Positions 55,661 through 64,000 of a stretch of DNA of 64,000 nucleotides are shown piece by piece. A program made the translations under genes and the position numbers. This DNA comes from Rhizobium sp. BK376. Its GTDB lineage: Bacteria; Pseudomonadota; Alphaproteobacteria; Rhizobiales; Rhizobiaceae. The notes below the pieces were generated by a model. It did not search any database and had not been told where the DNA came from. It was given only the letters and a program-made list of their open reading frames with translations. The stretch spans positions 45,871-109,870 of the forward strand of contig NZ_SLZG01000017.1 in the NCBI RefSeq assembly GCF_004341625.1, written 5' to 3'. The stretch's first letter is position 1, and the number at the start of each line of letters is the position of its first letter.

Positions 55661-56080
55661 GAGCGCGTCCTGCATTGGCAGGCGGGAGCTCACAGCCCTC
55701 AGCCGCCAGCGCCTACGTATTCGTTTGCTGACGATGACGAACACATAGAGGATCGCCGTAATATGTCCACCCTCACAATGAGCAGAAGGTGTGAAGTGGT
55801 CGGGGACCGCGTAGCGTCATGATCCATTATTCGTAGGGCTTCATCTTTGCTCGACTGCGAGATCGGACGGGCTAGCAGCACCAATGCAAGCGGCCGGTGT
55901 CAATCACACTTCCCGGTGCTCCCTGCGCCCGCAGATCTCGGCTGCCTTCCGGTCGAACTCATCTGACACGTCCGTTACCCGACCACCCAGCGCACCTGTA
56001 ACCGCGGTCTGTGATCGCCGATGTGGCGCAGGAGCACGGCCTTCACCACGAGGAAGGTCGTGCCTGATCGACGGTAGCCG
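55661..56080. other. Stretch without a confident gene
   Basis: It lies between the response regulator and the amidase stop, and holds only shadow-like frames on both strands. It probably includes the response-regulator promoter. Confidence 0.4.
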
Positions 56081-57490
56081 TCAGAGTGCGGGACGCAGGC
56101 CGCGCGTTGGACTGACGCTCTCCAGCAGCGAGGCGACATGTAGGATGGTCGACTCTGCCTGCCACGCGCCAACTATCTGCACGTTGATCGGAAGGCCTTC
56201 CCTGCTGGTGCCGAACCGCATTGAGACTCCGGGAAGGCCGGTTACGTTCAGGGGCACGGTCGCGCCCTGCAGGTATGTCGCATCCACCGTCTGTCCGTCG
56301 ATCACGAACTCTTCAACGCCGTGCTTGTGGGCCGGGATCGGCAGGACGTGAGTGATCAGCGCGTCGTAACGGGAGAAGTAATCAGCATAGCCATCACGAA
56401 GCCGCTCGGCCGCCTGCTCGGCCTCGATATAGTCGTCCATGGAGGTGTCGGGAAGGGATAGCATGGTCTTCGCCATTTTGTAGAGTTCGTCGTCCCAACG
56501 ACCTGCGGTCGCCTCGCGGAAGGCGGGCTTCATCTCCATGACATGCAGACGGTTGAAGACATCAAGGGCGAAGTCCTTCTCCAGTGCCGGGATGCCGACA
56601 TGCTCGACTGAAAGGCCGACATCCTTCAACGCTTCAGCCGCTGCCTTGACGGTAGCGACGACTTCCGGATCGACGGGGCCGAGGCCGGGTCCGACCATCC
56701 AGCCGACGCGGAGCTGCCGGAAGGGCTGTCTACCTATCCCGGCGTCGAACGGAACGGCGCTGGACGAGAAAGCGTCTTCGCCGTCGGGTCCTGCCATATG
56801 CGAGAAGGCGAGGGCCACGTCGCGCACCGACCGGGCCATCGGCCCGACATGCCAGAAGCGGCGCGGCGCGCGCGGCCAGATGCCTGTCATCGGGACACGA
56901 CCATGGGTCGCCTTCATCGAGGTGATCCCGGTCTGCGCGGCAGGTCCCCGTACGGAAATCGCAAGATCGGTCCCAAGACCGAGTGGCGACATTCCGGCGG
57001 CGATCGCGGCAGATTCACCGCCGCTCGATCCTCCAGGCGTCCGCTCCAGATCCCAGGGATTGTTGGAGCGCCCGGACAGCAGATTGTCGCTCTCGATCCA
57101 GTAGGAGAACTCCGGCAAGTTGGTCTTGGCCAGCAGAATGCCGCCCGCCGTCTTCAGGCGCGCGACGCTGGTCGCGTCGCGGTCAGGCAAACGTCCCTTG
57201 AAGATTGGGGAACCGCGCTGCGTCATCACGCCTTGGGTATCGATGGAATCCTTGACGGTGAACGGCACGCCATGCAGCGGACCGAGTTCTTCGCCGGCCC
57301 GGATTGCGGCTTCGGCTCTCTGGGCCGCCTGCAGCGCTCCCTCCGCCACGGTGACGATCGCATTGATCTTGGGATCGATCGCTTCGATGCGGTCGAGATG
57401 CGCCTGTACCACTTCGACAGGCGATATCTCTTTGCGGCGGATGAGTTCGGCAAGCCTTGTGGCGTCGGAATATATCAGTTCGTTGCTCAT
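56081..57490 (-). CDS. Amidase (amidase signature family)
   Basis: 469 residues from ATG 57490; the frame opens farther upstream across the operator region. The Ser-cisSer-Lys triad of the family is present: Lys in PFTVKDSID near residue 80, the Gly/Ser-rich GGSSGGESAA near 155, and the serine block LAISVRGPAAQTG near 178. It hydrolyses an amide bond of an unknown substrate in the cytoplasm. It is transcribed divergently from the TetR regulator; two related 14-bp palindromes in the shared promoter imply TetR control. Confidence 0.9.
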   Translation of the reverse strand: MSNELIYSDATRLAELIRRKEISPVEVVQAHLDRIEAIDPKINAIVTVAEGALQAAQRAEAAIRAGEELGPLHGVPFTVKDSIDTQGVMTQRGSPIFKGRLPDRDATSVARLKTAGGILLAKTNLPEFSYWIESDNLLSGRSNNPWDLERTPGGSSGGESAAIAAGMSPLGLGTDLAISVRGPAAQTGITSMKATHGRVPMTGIWPRAPRRFWHVGPMARSVRDVALAFSHMAGPDGEDAFSSSAVPFDAGIGRQPFRQLRVGWMVGPGLGPVDPEVVATVKAAAEALKDVGLSVEHVGIPALEKDFALDVFNRLHVMEMKPAFREATAGRWDDELYKMAKTMLSLPDTSMDDYIEAEQAAERLRDGYADYFSRYDALITHVLPIPAHKHGVEEFVIDGQTVDATYLQGATVPLNVTGLPGVSMRFGTSREGLPINVQIVGAWQAESTILHVASLLESVSPTRGLRPAL

Positions 57491-57504
57491 GGCGCTCTCT
57501 CTAA

Positions 57505-57518
57505 CTAACGATTGGTAG
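57505..57518. promoter_or_regulatory. Candidate TetR operator, amidase side
   Basis: CTAACGATTGGTAG lies 15 bases upstream of the amidase start. It matches the palindrome at 57563-57576 at 11 of 14 positions. The site would block amidase transcription when occupied. Confidence 0.6.
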
Positions 57519-57562
57519 GCAACCAACAGCTAGATCTTTACAATCTCGCCGTCAACCCCTAT

Positions 57563-57576
57563 CTAACATTTGTTAG
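57563..57576. promoter_or_regulatory. Candidate TetR operator, tetR side
   Basis: CTAACATTTGTTAG has perfect six-base inverted arms (CTAACA and TGTTAG) and lies 22 bases before the tetR-type start. Together with the related site at 57505 it suggests one regulator controlling both divergent promoters. Confidence 0.65.
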
Positions 57577-57598
57577 GTGATCAGGAAGGGACATAGGT

Positions 57599-58162
57599 AT
57601 GAGTGGAAGTGCAAGGGAAGCCATCCTTGCGGCGGGACGCCTGAGCGCTCAGTCGCACGGTTATGGTGGCCTCAACATGCGCGAGCTCGCAGCCGAGGTC
57701 GGCATCAAGGCCGCCAGCATCTATCACCACTTCCCGAGCAAGGCGGATCTCGCTGCGGCGATCGCCGAGCGCTACTGGCAGGACACTAAAGCGTGGCTGG
57801 AGGAAGTCGCGAGGGAGGACGCTGATTCCAAAGCCAGTCTCCGAAAGTACACGCAGACGTTCCGAATGTCGCTGGAAAACGGCAATCGCCTCTGTCTCGG
57901 CAGCTTCCTCGGAGCAGAGTACGATGACCTTCCCGAACAGGTCCGCAGACAGGTCCAGACCTTCGCCGACGTCAATATCGCCTGGCTCGCGGAGCGGCTG
58001 CTCGATGCCGGCTTGACGGATAAGAAGGGAAGCGAAGCGCGGGCGAGATCAATCTTCGCCGCTGTCGCCGGAGCCCAGCTCCTGGCCCGCAGCAGGTCCG
58101 ACATCTCGCTGTTCGATGCAATGATCGACAGCTATAAAGAGGCGAGCTTGCTGCCAGGTTGA
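57599..58162 (+). CDS. TetR/AcrR-family transcriptional regulator
   Basis: 187 residues, ATG 57599 preceded by GGAAGGG. N-terminal helix-turn-helix: AILAAGRLSAQSHGYGGLNM, then LAAEVGIKAASIYHHFPSKA near residues 30-50, the typical IYHHF recognition helix. The C-terminal helical domain (about 60-187) binds a ligand. It is divergent from the amidase, with palindromic sites over both promoters, so it probably represses the amidase and itself until the amidase substrate or a related compound binds. Confidence 0.92.
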   Translation: MSGSAREAILAAGRLSAQSHGYGGLNMRELAAEVGIKAASIYHHFPSKADLAAAIAERYWQDTKAWLEEVAREDADSKASLRKYTQTFRMSLENGNRLCLGSFLGAEYDDLPEQVRRQVQTFADVNIAWLAERLLDAGLTDKKGSEARARSIFAAVAGAQLLARSRSDISLFDAMIDSYKEASLLPG

Positions 58163-58330
58163 GAATATTCCACTCAAGCGAATGAAGCCTATCTACGTTG
58201 AACGGCCGCTCGGCACGCCGTCCCAGTGGGGACATTGCGCTGGGATCTTGCTTCGCTACCTGCAAAGCCTACGACGCAAAAGAGAGGGACTTTAAAGCCT
58301 TAGCTTTAGAGTCAGGCGGTTCGATGGTTC

Positions 58331-59085
58331 GTGTCCCGTCAAGAGCCCAGCCCCGCACCGACGGAGAAGAGATTTCACGGTGACGGCCTCGATGAATTTG
58401 GTCATCATTCAAGCATGTTCAGACAGTCGACACTTTCGCCGTTAATCTTCATCTCATCCGATCTTTCGGAACAAGAGCTGACGGACAGCCCGCTCGCCAT
58501 AAATGGCATGAAACTCTTTCGCTACGCGGAGCAGTCCGGCGGAATCCCTTTGACCCAGTCTTTGGGAGCATTCCATCGCAAATGCGTCGAATGGGCAGCA
58601 TATGAATTCCGCTGGCCTGGCTTCGAACCCGACGTGCTTTATTCGGTAAACAAGGTTCTCAACGAACCGGATTTCCCGCCGCTATCTATCCTGCATCAGG
58701 CGTTGCAGGACTTGCGCCTCATCCGCCATTACAAGGGCAAAGCTGTTCTGACGAAAGCCGGCAGGTCTATTCTCGGCAATCACGGTGCGCTTCAGGCATT
58801 TCTAACCGAATGGTCGATTGGGTGACGCTCGGTACATTTACCGAATGGGCACTGCCGATTGAGCTTTTTCCAGGCAGGGGGCCATTCGGACCACGACACG
58901 AGGCAAGCTTTTTCATTGCGCATAATTTCATTCGGCCTTTGACCTGGCTTGGCCTGTTGCAAAATTCTCCTCAAAATACGCCCAGCCTGGCAGTGACCGA
59001 CAGGCAGTTCCGCAAGTCGGAGATTTTCGGCAAGGTCATCAAGATCACGCTCCCGAACGACATCCGGGCAATCGGCGTGCATTGA
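58331..59085 (+). pseudogene. Hypothetical protein with internal deletion and frameshift
   Basis: Two overlapping frames resemble one protein. Frame 1 (58331-58825) carries LGAFHRKCVEWAAYEFRWPG and YSVNKVLNEPDFPPLSILHQ. It also has LRLIRHYKGKAVLTKAGRSI and stops after FLTEWSIG. Frame 2 (58810-59085) gives WVTLGTFTEWALPIELFPGR and FFIAHNFIRPLTWLGLLQN. Related proteins appear to have extra residues between the two halves, so a stretch is missing and the frame is lost near 58815, where ACCGAATGG is repeated 34 bases apart. The family has no known function. Confidence 0.5.
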
Positions 59086-59220
59086 TGCCCGATAGCGGTG
59101 ATCGAGCGGATGGATCGACGATGCCAATATCGGTCAATCGCCATCGAAGACTGTGGACCGTGCCTCAACCTGACATCCCCGGTTCATGACCGCAGGAGGG
59201 CATCGTGCTAATCCTGTTCC

Positions 59221-60207
59221 ATGACGCAGAATGATCGTGCAGCGCACCTTGCCCAGTTCGATATGTTTTCGGACGGACCGCCGGCGGCTCCGGCCAAGTC
59301 CTCTTTGAAGAGGCCAGCCGGGCGCACGGTAGATGTCGCCTTGTCCGAACAGGAGATGGTCGATCAACAGGTCGCTATCGAATATTGCGAAAGCTCGAGT
59401 CCCGCCCGGTTGTCCGTAGCCTACGCCCGGAATTCCCGCATAAAGGAATTATTCTCGATACCGAAACCACCGGTCTTAATCATCGCAATGAAGAGATTAT
59501 CGAAATCGGCTTGATCGCCTTTACCTTTGACGACCAAGGTGTAATCGGAGACGTGACCGGGATTTATGGCGGTCTGCAGCAGCCCGGCAAACCAATCCCC
59601 CCTGAAATCGTCAAGCTGACCGGGATCACCGATGACATGGTCGCCGGCCAGAAGATCGACATGGAGGCCGTCGAGACTCTTGTCGCCCCGGCCGATCTTA
59701 TTATCGCCCACAATGCCGGCTTCGACAGACCCTTCTGCGAAGCGTTTTCTCGTGTGTTCTGCAACAAGGCTTGGGCGTGTTCGAATGCAGAGATCGATTG
59801 GTCGGCGTGGGGATTTGAAGGGACAAAGCTCGGTTACCTCGTCGGCCAGGCCGGTTATTTCCATGACGGCCATCGCGCTGTAGACGACTGTTTCGCCCTG
59901 CTTGAAGTTAGATCGCGAGGTTGAGGGGGATTATTCGTCCCCGTTTGCGGAGCTCTACAGGGCAAGCCAGCATTCCCGGGTGCGCATCTTCGCCGAGAAC
60001 AGCCCTTACGACTTCAAGGATCACCTGAAGGCGAGGGGGTATCGATGGTCGGATGGCAGCGAGGGACGCCCGAAATCCTGGTGGATCGAAGTAGATGAGG
60101 CCGCTTTGGCTGATGAACTCGACTACCTTCGCACAGAGATCTACCGCCACCCGGAAGCGGACCCACCGACCAAGTACCTGACCGCCTTCGACCGCTTCCG
60201 CGCATAA
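59221..60207 (+). pseudogene. 3'-5' exonuclease (DnaQ-like, DEDDh), two frameshifts
   Basis: Three overlapping frames make one protein of about 325 residues: the N-terminus (RAAHLAQFDMFSDGPPAAPA) from 59221, a shift near 59395, then the exonuclease domain. The domain has GIILDTETTGLNHRNEEIIE (ExoI, Asp and Glu), LIIAHNAGFDRPFCEAF (ExoII Asp) and HDGHRAVDDCFALLE (ExoIII His and Asp). A second shift near 59915 leads into the C-terminal domain (SPYDFKDHLKARGYRWSDG). All DEDDh residues lie in the middle frame, so a core protein might still be made, but the full gene is broken unless these are assembly errors. Confidence 0.75.
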
Positions 60208-60310
60208 TGGCGGAAAATTGGGCGACCTTTTTGCTAGGCGTGCATTCAGAGCATAGCTGAGATGCGGTGAAGTCGCTAACGCGGCTGGCAGAATGCTTGT
60301 ATAAGCAATC

Positions 60311-60467
60311 TCAACGAAGCGATGCACCTCCTCCCGCAAAGCTTCGTCATTCAGGTAACCCACTCCTCCTCCCAAGGGTTGCCTGACGGAACAGCGGCAC
60401 TCCTCCTCCCAGCCGTTGTTCAACTCTTTCGAAAGCCTGCCGCACCTCCTCCCGCGGCAGGCTTTTT
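60311..60467 (+). ncRNA. Four-hairpin CCUCCUCCC-loop sRNA (cuckoo/CcsR type)
   Basis: Four consecutive hairpins each show CCTCCTCCC in the loop (60327-60335, 60365-60373, 60402-60410 and about 60445-60453). Stems: CGAAGC/GCTTCG; TCAGGTAACCC/GGGTTGCCTGA (60351-60386); GAACAGCGGC/GCCGTTGTTC (60389-60421); AAAGCCTGCCGC/GCGGCAGGCTTT (60432-60465), the last followed by T5 as terminator. The loop is anti-Shine-Dalgarno sequence. This matches the alphaproteobacterial cuckoo/CcsR sRNAs, stress-induced riboregulators. The 5' end is inferred from a TATAAG box at about 60299. Confidence 0.85.
60432..60467 (+). terminator. Intrinsic terminator of the CCUCCUCCC-loop sRNA
   Basis: A 12-bp GC-rich stem (60432-60443 with 60454-60465) with loop ACCTCCTCCC and TTTTT at 60463-60467. 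It lies ten bases from the dinB stop on the opposite strand and may separate the two converging transcripts. Confidence 0.8.
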
Positions 60468-60476
60468 CGTTTCTGT

Positions 60477-61583
60477 CTACATCCCGAAATCCAGCTGCGA
60501 CTGATCCTGATCGTTATCTCCGTGACGATCCTGGGTGAGCGACGATAGCGTTACGCCCAAAAGGCGCACCGGCCGCTTGAATGGATAAACCGTCGCCAGC
60601 AGCCCGATTGCTACCTCGAAAATCTCATTACCATTGGCAACGGGCAGGGCGGTGGTCCTGCTACGCGTCGCCTGCGTGAAGTCGGAGTATTTGATTTTCA
60701 CGGTGACGGTCTTGCCGCTAAACGCCTTGGCTTCGCAATAACTCCAGACCTTGTCGGCTAGAGGCCTCAGCTCGCTCGTCGCGAGATCAAGATCGGTGAT
60801 ATCCTCGTGGAACGTATCCTCAGCACCAACCGATTTTCGCACGCGGTCCGGCCGGACCTGACGATTATCGATGCCGCGGGCTATGCCATAGAAATACGGG
60901 CCTGACTTGCCAAAATGCTGCGTCAGGAAAGCCAGCGACTGCGCCTTCAGGTCCGCCCCGGTCTCGATCCCGAGCTGATGCATCTTCTCGGCGGTCGCTG
61001 GACCGACACCATGGAATTTCTTGACCGCAAGTTCCTCCACAAAGGCCGGACCGTTCTTCGGCGTAATCACGGCCTGACCGTTGGGCTTGTTAAGGTCGGA
61101 GGCCATCTTGGCCAAAAACTTGTTGTAGGAAATCCCGGCCGATGCGTTGAGACCAGTCACCGCCTTGATCTTCGCGCGAATTTCCAGCGCGATCTCTGTC
61201 GCGACAGGCATGCCCTTCAGGTTTTCCGTCACGTCAATATAAGCTTCGTCCAGCGACAAGGGTTCGATCAATGGCGTGTATTCGGCAAAGATCTCCCGGA
61301 TCTGCTGCGAGACTGCCCGGTAGACTTCGAAGCGCGGCTTTACGAAAATCAGATCCGGGCATTTGCGAGCGGCCGTGACCGACGGCATGGCGGAATGAAC
61401 CCCGAACTTGCGGGCCTCATAGCTGGCGGCCGCCACCACACCTCTGGCGGCAGCACCGCCGACGGCCAGCGGTTTGCCGCGCAGTTCCGGATTATCCCGC
61501 TGCTCGACCGAGGCATAGAAGGCATCCATGTCCACATGGATGATTTTGCGGATGGTCTCTACTGCGGGAAAGGTATTTGTCAT
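60477..61583 (-). CDS. dinB: DNA polymerase IV (Y-family, translesion)
   Basis: 368 residues. Y-family palm motifs: KIIHVDMDAFYASVEQRD near residue 13-30 (first Asp pair), and LSLDEAYIDVT near 108 (second acidic set). YEARKFGVHSAMPS in the fingers and GISYNKFLAKMASDLNKPNG near 150 follow; the little-finger domain is C-terminal. The end QSQLDFGM is a beta-clamp binding motif (QLxF type). It performs error-prone bypass of damaged DNA in the SOS response. A LexA box lies 37 bases upstream. Confidence 0.95.
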   Translation of the reverse strand: MTNTFPAVETIRKIIHVDMDAFYASVEQRDNPELRGKPLAVGGAAARGVVAAASYEARKFGVHSAMPSVTAARKCPDLIFVKPRFEVYRAVSQQIREIFAEYTPLIEPLSLDEAYIDVTENLKGMPVATEIALEIRAKIKAVTGLNASAGISYNKFLAKMASDLNKPNGQAVITPKNGPAFVEELAVKKFHGVGPATAEKMHQLGIETGADLKAQSLAFLTQHFGKSGPYFYGIARGIDNRQVRPDRVRKSVGAEDTFHEDITDLDLATSELRPLADKVWSYCEAKAFSGKTVTVKIKYSDFTQATRSRTTALPVANGNEIFEVAIGLLATVYPFKRPVRLLGVTLSSLTQDRHGDNDQDQSQLDFGM

Positions 61584-61619
61584 CGTTCTTCTGGCAGCAA
61601 AGCGAAAGGTTGGTTCTCA

Positions 61620-61634
61620 GAACGGACGGCGAAC
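61620..61634 (-). promoter_or_regulatory. LexA (SOS) box of dinB
   Basis: On the dinB strand the sequence reads GTTCGCCGTCCGTTC, exactly GTTC-N7-GTTC, the alphaproteobacterial LexA operator. It lies 37 bases before the dinB start, within the expected promoter. Confidence 0.85.
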
Positions 61635-61732
61635 ATATCACCATTTCTACCGATCACAAACCGTTCGTTTAGTATCCCTAACTCGCGACACTGGTCTGCC
61701 TACAGAAGGGTAGGCTCTTGCCAGATGTCGTT

Positions 61733-62593
61733 TCATAGCCCGAACCGTTTCCGCATTTCCTCGGCCTTCGCCCATTCTTCGCCAGGCATCCGGTCGATGA
61801 GTTCCTTCATCACCTTTGCAAAGGCGGCCTTAAGCGTTTCTTCGGTCAGAGCCTTGGCGAGATCTGTCGGAAGCAGCGGGCCCATGTCAGTGAAGAAGCC
61901 CGGATTGACGAGCTTCTGGAACATGCGCTGCTGCGCTTCGGCTCTGGAAATCGCTACCTCTCCTTTTTCAAGGTAGAGCAGAAAACACTCGACGATCCTA
62001 GCCGAGTTCAGCCCCTCGAATACTCTGAGCGCGTAGTCAAGGTCAAACAGGTCGCGGCCTTTATTGCGTTGAAGCAAAGCACGTAGCTTGGTCGCCAACA
62101 TTTCTTCCCGAGAGAAGGTCGAGATTGCGGCCGTTCCGGTGAACCACGGATTTTCGACGCCAAACGGAATCTCAATGGGCCGATCGTAAGCTTCACGCTC
62201 GCGCGTGTTGATTTCGATCTTGAGTTTTATCGGCCCGTCAGAAGCCTTGTCTTCGGCTTCGACAGCGTATTTGAGTTTGGGCGAAACCGGGCTTTGATCG
62301 AAACGCGGCCTGCCCAGCCACGGATCGAGAACGTCCTGCAAATGCTCTAGTAACGGGCGGATAGGACCGGCAGTCGTCCTCACAAGGTCGATGTCTTCCG
62401 AATAGCGTAGCGGCTTGGGGAAGTGCAGCTTGTTGAGCGCAGTGCCGCCGCGGAAGCGCAGTTCGTCGCGCAGGAAAGGATCGGAGAAGATGGCAACAAT
62501 CGCGCGGCTGATGATGAGATCCTGCTCGACTTGCCGTTGACTTGCCCACGGCACCACACGATTCCAGGCGGTGATGTAATCCTGCGGTATCAT
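61733..62593 (-). CDS. abiEii: AbiEii-type nucleotidyltransferase toxin
   Basis: 286 residues. The DUF1814/AbiEii nucleotidyltransferase core is clear: RFRGGTALNKLHFPKPLRYS then EDIDLVRT near residues 45-72 (Gly-Ser-like and DxD motifs), and the conserved REEMLATKLRALLQRNKGRDLFDL region near 165-185. Type IV toxin that arrests growth, and in AbiE systems gives phage-triggered abortive infection. Its ATG overlaps the antitoxin stop by four bases. Intact. Confidence 0.92.
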   Translation of the reverse strand: MIPQDYITAWNRVVPWASQRQVEQDLIISRAIVAIFSDPFLRDELRFRGGTALNKLHFPKPLRYSEDIDLVRTTAGPIRPLLEHLQDVLDPWLGRPRFDQSPVSPKLKYAVEAEDKASDGPIKLKIEINTREREAYDRPIEIPFGVENPWFTGTAAISTFSREEMLATKLRALLQRNKGRDLFDLDYALRVFEGLNSARIVECFLLYLEKGEVAISRAEAQQRMFQKLVNPGFFTDMGPLLPTDLAKALTEETLKAAFAKVMKELIDRMPGEEWAKAEEMRKRFGL

Positions 62594-63414
62594 TCGTCGA
62601 TCTCCGGCGGCCGGCGAACGATTACACGCCAGTGTTCATCGCGTTCGGATGGCGGCGGCGACAAATCTGGATCTCCGGCCTGCTTGGGGTCGAGTTCCAC
62701 CCATTGCAAAGGCCCACGTGGAGATAGCGCTGCAAACATCGCTTCCGCTATCTGCGAGTGCCCCAGCCTCACAAGAAGATGCCCGAGGCGTTGTGCGACC
62801 GCTTTCTCGAAAGCACGCGACAGGGAAGCAAGCTTTTTCGGTTGCAACCGCTCGGCAAGTTCGGAAAGCACTGTAGCAATATTGTCCAATCCAGCCCCGG
62901 AATGCGGATAGCGTACCAGGTCGAGCGCCGTCAGTTCCGGTGAGGATAGCTTCATATATCCCGAAGGCGTTTTGCGGCCTTCGATTCCCGCCGACACCGC
63001 TCCCATATCCTTGCGGTATGAAAACACGATCCGCGTTCGCCCGGCCTCAATATCGGACAGGAGTTTGTTCGTGACGACCTGAAATACCATGGTGGCTTGG
63101 TGGGAGGCGCCATGGGCGGCGGCGGCCGTCAGCAATCCCACATAGTAGGGTCGTTTTTCGTGGCGCATCAGGGCGTCTATATACCACTCCGGCGGTGGCG
63201 CTCCCATGACGGCGTGCTGAGGGGGCACAACCACATAAAAGCCGCGACGGGGCCGGATAAGCTGGCCGCGTCGCTGCAAACGCTCGGCAGCGTCAAGGAA
63301 TGCGCCACGGCTGATGCCGATCTCCTGCTGGGCTTCATCCACAGAGAAAACTCCCCGGCCCGTAGCAAGTAGACCAGAAGCGTAGGAAGACAGTGTTGGC
63401 CGACCGACTTGCAT
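62590..63414 (-). CDS. abiEi: AbiEi-type antitoxin and repressor
   Basis: 274 residues from ATG 63414, five bases after AAGGAG (ATG 63417 adjacent). N-terminal winged helix-turn-helix (GVFSVDEAQQEIGISRGAFL, RLQRRGQLIRPRRGFYVV), then the AbiEi antitoxin domain with PPEWYIDALMRHEKRPYYVG near 75 and a long C-terminal part. AbiEi proteins neutralise AbiEii and repress the operon by binding promoter repeats. Two 35-bp repeats lie directly upstream. Confidence 0.92.
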   Translation of the reverse strand: MQVGRPTLSSYASGLLATGRGVFSVDEAQQEIGISRGAFLDAAERLQRRGQLIRPRRGFYVVVPPQHAVMGAPPPEWYIDALMRHEKRPYYVGLLTAAAAHGASHQATMVFQVVTNKLLSDIEAGRTRIVFSYRKDMGAVSAGIEGRKTPSGYMKLSSPELTALDLVRYPHSGAGLDNIATVLSELAERLQPKKLASLSRAFEKAVAQRLGHLLVRLGHSQIAEAMFAALSPRGPLQWVELDPKQAGDPDLSPPPSERDEHWRVIVRRPPEIDE

Positions 63415-63425
63415 CATATCTCCTT

Positions 63426-63516
63426 ATCCGCTTTTTGCGCGGAAAACTCAATATGATTCCATTATTGAATCATTCTCGAAAATCCGCCCTTATCGCGGAA
63501 AATTCAATATGAATCC
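63426..63516 (-). promoter_or_regulatory. Two 35-bp direct repeats in the abiE promoter
   Basis: The repeats occupy 63426-63460 and 63482-63516 (56-bp period) and share GCGGAAAA(C/T)TCAATATGA(T/A)TCC. Each contains an inverted repeat TCCGC-N7-GCGGA. They sit immediately upstream of the antitoxin start, so they are probable AbiEi operators for cooperative autoregulation; promoter elements are likely between or within them. Confidence 0.7.
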
Positions 63517-64000
63517 TTAGCGCGGTCGCCACCGATGCCAGCCGCTAGGGCAGATGACCGCTGCCATTTACTCACCATTCAGATGCTTCACCTAACCCTG
63601 GTAACTTCCAGGTGCGGCCTAACCCGTCCCCGGTCGCCGTGATTGCGGCTTTGGCGCATCCTCGCCGCGGCGGCGGCCGTGAAAATACTTGTGAGCTGAT
63701 TTATTTCGTCAGTCATTGTACTCGTCGGGTTCCAGGCCTAACGATCGATGGGCTATCACCGGCTCTTAGAATCCAAATCCGGGCGACGGTGACCATCCCG
63801 TCCATTTTAGAGATAAGCTCGAACCAATCGCGACGGGAGTATGGGTTCGAGGTAGTCATTCAAATAGGCATGCCAACGGTGGTGGTAAGTCGATCGTGTC
63901 CCAGCAGATGGTGTAACTGGCGGGAGATAGCAAAGCCGAGTGCCCGCGCGCTTCTCGTTGCGCTGTAGCGGGTGATCGGCTTTGCGGGCGGCCATCAGTG
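63517..64000. other. Terminal stretch without a confident gene
   Basis: Frames here are short and shadow-like. A minus-strand segment around 63860-63960 reads ARALGFAISRQLHHLLGHDR, faintly like the end of a tyrosine recombinase, but no catalytic residues could be secured. Confidence 0.35.

Noticed and set aside
63800..63990. Possible tyrosine recombinase end on the minus strand (LHHLLGHDR)
   Set aside because: Only one short block looks similar; neither catalytic Arg nor Tyr could be placed and the frame breaks on both sides.

Overview
The window looks like an accessory region (plasmid or genomic island) of a Rhizobium/Agrobacterium-type alphaproteobacterium. This rests on codon style, the gene families present (IalB, a COG3904 periplasmic ClpP-like protein, an FdxA-like ferredoxin), a GTTC-N7-GTTC LexA box at dinB, and a CCUCCUCCC-loop (cuckoo/CcsR-type) sRNA. 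No tRNA, rRNA, replication origin or CRISPR array was seen.

Layout. 1-1076: end of a zinc alcohol dehydrogenase followed by an SDR. 1419-7083: a pile-up of mobile DNA. It holds an IS5-family element with a -1 frameshift signal, a 3'-truncated IS110 element, a compact TniA-TniB-TniQ transposon with multi-repeat ends, and the last part of a Tn3-family tnpA. 7138-7623: an aminoglycoside-nucleotidyltransferase-like gene. 7682-12902: an orphan CDI toxin module with its immunity gene, a frameshifted filamentous-haemagglutinin remnant and an IS66 element. 12905-24072: a type I secretion locus, with two copies of a small membrane protein gene, a broken and an intact copy of the RTX protein N-terminus, a 1,894-residue RTX protein, HlyB, HlyD and a small exported protein. 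24327-30287: envelope genes (COG3904, IalB, lipoproteins) around the two-partner-secretion pore (TpsB/CdiB).

30583-46487: a 4,713-residue CdiA/FhaB-like exoprotein. It has about 18 repeats of roughly 96 residues, a pre-toxin region shared with the orphan module, an intein-like PT-HINT domain and a C-terminal PD-(D/E)XK-like nuclease, followed by two immunity candidates. 46588-47699: a decayed IS5-group IS. 48550-50866: ferredoxin, a 57-residue small ORF and a PAS-PAS-GGDEF diguanylate cyclase. 50999-51717: two minus-strand gene remnants abut a 305-bp non-autonomous element with the same ends as the Tni transposon. 51834-54488: a MarR / isochorismatase-like / membrane protein / MFS operon behind a 20-bp palindrome. 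54804-58162: ABM monooxygenase, response regulator, and an amidase-TetR divergent pair with matching operators. 58331-60207: two decayed genes. 60311-60467: the four-hairpin sRNA. 60477-63414: LexA-controlled dinB and an AbiE toxin-antitoxin pair with 35-bp promoter repeats.

How it fits together (inference): the core is a cell-surface competition and adhesion island with one type I and one type Vb secretion route. The orphan toxin cassette can recombine with the main cdiA through shared pre-toxin DNA, and mobile elements have repeatedly reshaped the edges.
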